From: Promethearchaeota archaeon | GTDB taxonomy: Archaea; Asgardarchaeota; Lokiarchaeia; Sigynarchaeales; SOKP01 | DNA: 14,334 nt | Assembly: GCA_019057775.1 (NCBI GenBank) | Contig: JAHLWT010000056.1 | Location: 1 to 14,334, forward strand | Direction: 5' to 3' | In this document: in pieces, positions 13,453 through 14,334 of the stretch | Layout of the letters: the number at the start of each line of letters is the position of its first letter | Position numbering within the stretch: the stretch's first letter is position 1 | Position numbers and translations under genes: made by a program | Notes under the pieces: model-generated | What the model was told of the DNA's origin: nothing | The model's input: the letters and a program-made list of their open reading frames with translations, nothing else | The model's database searches: none

Positions 13453-13532
13453 CGGTAACAATTGTATAATGGCATTGCCGTTATTTTCTATATAGTAGAA
13501 ACTTCCCGAAACTCCTGACAAGAATAACTTTA
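13453..13532 (-). repeat. Dispersed repeat, copy 4 (block A only)
   Basis: Block A matches copies 1-3 (GGCATTGCCGTTATTTT, then TATAGTAGAAACTTCCC and CTCCTGACAAGAATAAC). On the minus strand it ends in TGTTACCG, 63 bp before the nucleotidyltransferase ATG. Block B is missing and replaced by other palindromic DNA. Confidence 0.65.
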
Positions 13533-13550
13533 GTATGCTGTCGGTTGCCT

Positions 13551-13597
13551 GCCCAGTGAAATATCTTAGATTTCACAGGGCCTGCCGGTGAGGCAGG
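13551..13597. repeat. Two adjoining palindromes
   Basis: GCCCAGTGAAAT/ATTTCACAGGGC (13551-13581, 12-bp arms with one mismatch) abuts CCTGCC/GGCAGG (13581-13597, GGTGA spacer). A further GGGAGA/TCTCCC pair spans about 13603-13635. They lie between the methyltransferase stop and repeat copy 4, where block B would be expected. The CCTGCC/GGCAGG core matches the palindrome found inside the type IIG gene. Confidence 0.6.
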
Positions 13598-13675
13598 TAT
13601 CGGGGAGAGGTTTGTCCCTGCCATAGGCATTCTCCCACAGGGCTGGCGGAGAGTAAATTCACCCTTACCTGCTCA

Positions 13676-14334
13676 TTATTTTCTACATATTACAACAAAT
13701 TCCTTCGAGTTACTTCCCAATTCATTTTCATTATAGTCACCAAACATTTGATAACTTTTAAACTCTGTTCGTTCAATAAGATGTTCTAATTCATATCTAA
13801 AGAAGAACCTGAGGGGAAGTTTCCATATTTCAGTCTGCTTTCCCCTGTCTTCATCCCATTCAAATTGAAACTCGATATTAATCAATTGATTAATTAAGTC
13901 CGGTTGTGTTGATACAATACGTTTAATTCTTTTCCCAGGTTCGTATTCTTCGTCAAAATCTGTATGATGGTCGAGTCCTTTTATTAGTTGATTCAAATCC
14001 GGAATAAAAGTATCAAAAATAAATCTGCCATTTGGTTTAAGATGTCTATAAACATTGTTAATTGCGTCAATTTGGGAAGATTTTTCAAGCAGATGCATCA
14101 TAACCCGAAAGGGAGCAATTATCAAATCAAATTTGAAGTCATATTGAAAATCAATGATATTTTGCACGCTTACCCGGCGTTGCTGTGTTTTGCTTAGTTT
14201 TGCTTTTAGTACATCAACCATTGAACTACTAATGTCAAACCCGTATATATCTGCGTCCCGGGTCAATGCTTTAATGAAAAACCGTCCTGTCCCTACACCA
14301 ACTTCCAGAATTTTACCATTAGTCTGTTTTATTT
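13676..14334 (-). CDS. Class I SAM-dependent methyltransferase, N-terminus beyond the window
   Basis: About 219 codons are visible and the frame stays open to the window edge, so the true start lies outside. Motif I is ILEVGVGTGRFF in the last ~60 bp of the window. The post-I acidic loop is IYGFDISSSMV (Asp binds the SAM ribose), and motif IV is FDLIIAPFRVMMHL. LKPNGRFIFDTF is the usual strand-loop after it. This is the Rossmann methyltransferase of the methyltransferase-11/25 type that acts on small molecules or proteins. There is no NPPY, so adenine-DNA methylation is unlikely. The substrate is unknown. A TTG at 14266 could be mistaken for a start, but motif I lies upstream of it. It is the first gene of the window in transcription order, and palindromic repeats follow its stop. 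Confidence 0.85.
   Translation of the reverse strand, partial: IKQTNGKILEVGVGTGRFFIKALTRDADIYGFDISSSMVDVLKAKLSKTQQRRVSVQNIIDFQYDFKFDLIIAPFRVMMHLLEKSSQIDAINNVYRHLKPNGRFIFDTFIPDLNQLIKGLDHHTDFDEEYEPGKRIKRIVSTQPDLINQLINIEFQFEWDEDRGKQTEIWKLPLRFFFRYELEHLIERTEFKSYQMFGDYNENELGSNSKEFVVICRK

Overview
The window looks like an accessory island of an AT-rich Bacteroidota genome. The evidence is a TAnnTTTG-type promoter with a 19-bp spacer, A-rich leaders with little Shine-Dalgarno sequence, the C-rich/G-rich and CCTGCC/GGCAGG palindromic repeats often seen in that phylum, and the character of the proteins. This is inference, since no rRNA or other marker gene is present. Every convincing gene lies on the minus strand, so the biological order runs from high to low coordinates.

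Right part (about 11.6-14.3 kb, upstream in gene order): a class I SAM methyltransferase cut by the window edge, a MntA-type nucleotidyltransferase antitoxin, a start-stop coupled remnant of its HEPN toxin that has lost nearly all its length, and a small exported barrel-like protein. The intergenic DNA is dense with nested inverted repeats.

Middle (about 5.3-11.6 kb): a structurally complete group II intron with no reverse transcriptase, then an NUC1-type (DRGH) endonuclease, a DEDDh exonuclease, a UvrD/Rep-like helicase and an unrecognised 370-aa protein. Four copies of an ~85-bp dispersed repeat, all in one orientation relative to the genes, sit 24-113 bp upstream of the endonuclease, helicase, 370-aa and nucleotidyltransferase starts. 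This spacing resembles a gene-cassette array, but no integrase is visible.

Left part (0.3-5.1 kb): a tight three-gene operon, consisting of a type IIG restriction-methylation enzyme, an XRE-ImmA/IrrE regulator-protease and a DUF4411 PIN-like toxin. It is driven by a recognisable Bacteroidota promoter. Two palindromic repeats have been accommodated in frame inside the type IIG gene, on either side of methyltransferase motif I. A relic of group II intron domain V lies between this operon and the 370-aa gene.

Taken together the content is defence and selfishness: restriction-modification, toxin-antitoxin modules (one intact, one decayed) and several nucleases plus a helicase that could be an undescribed antiphage set. 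That last reading is inference from neighbourhood only.
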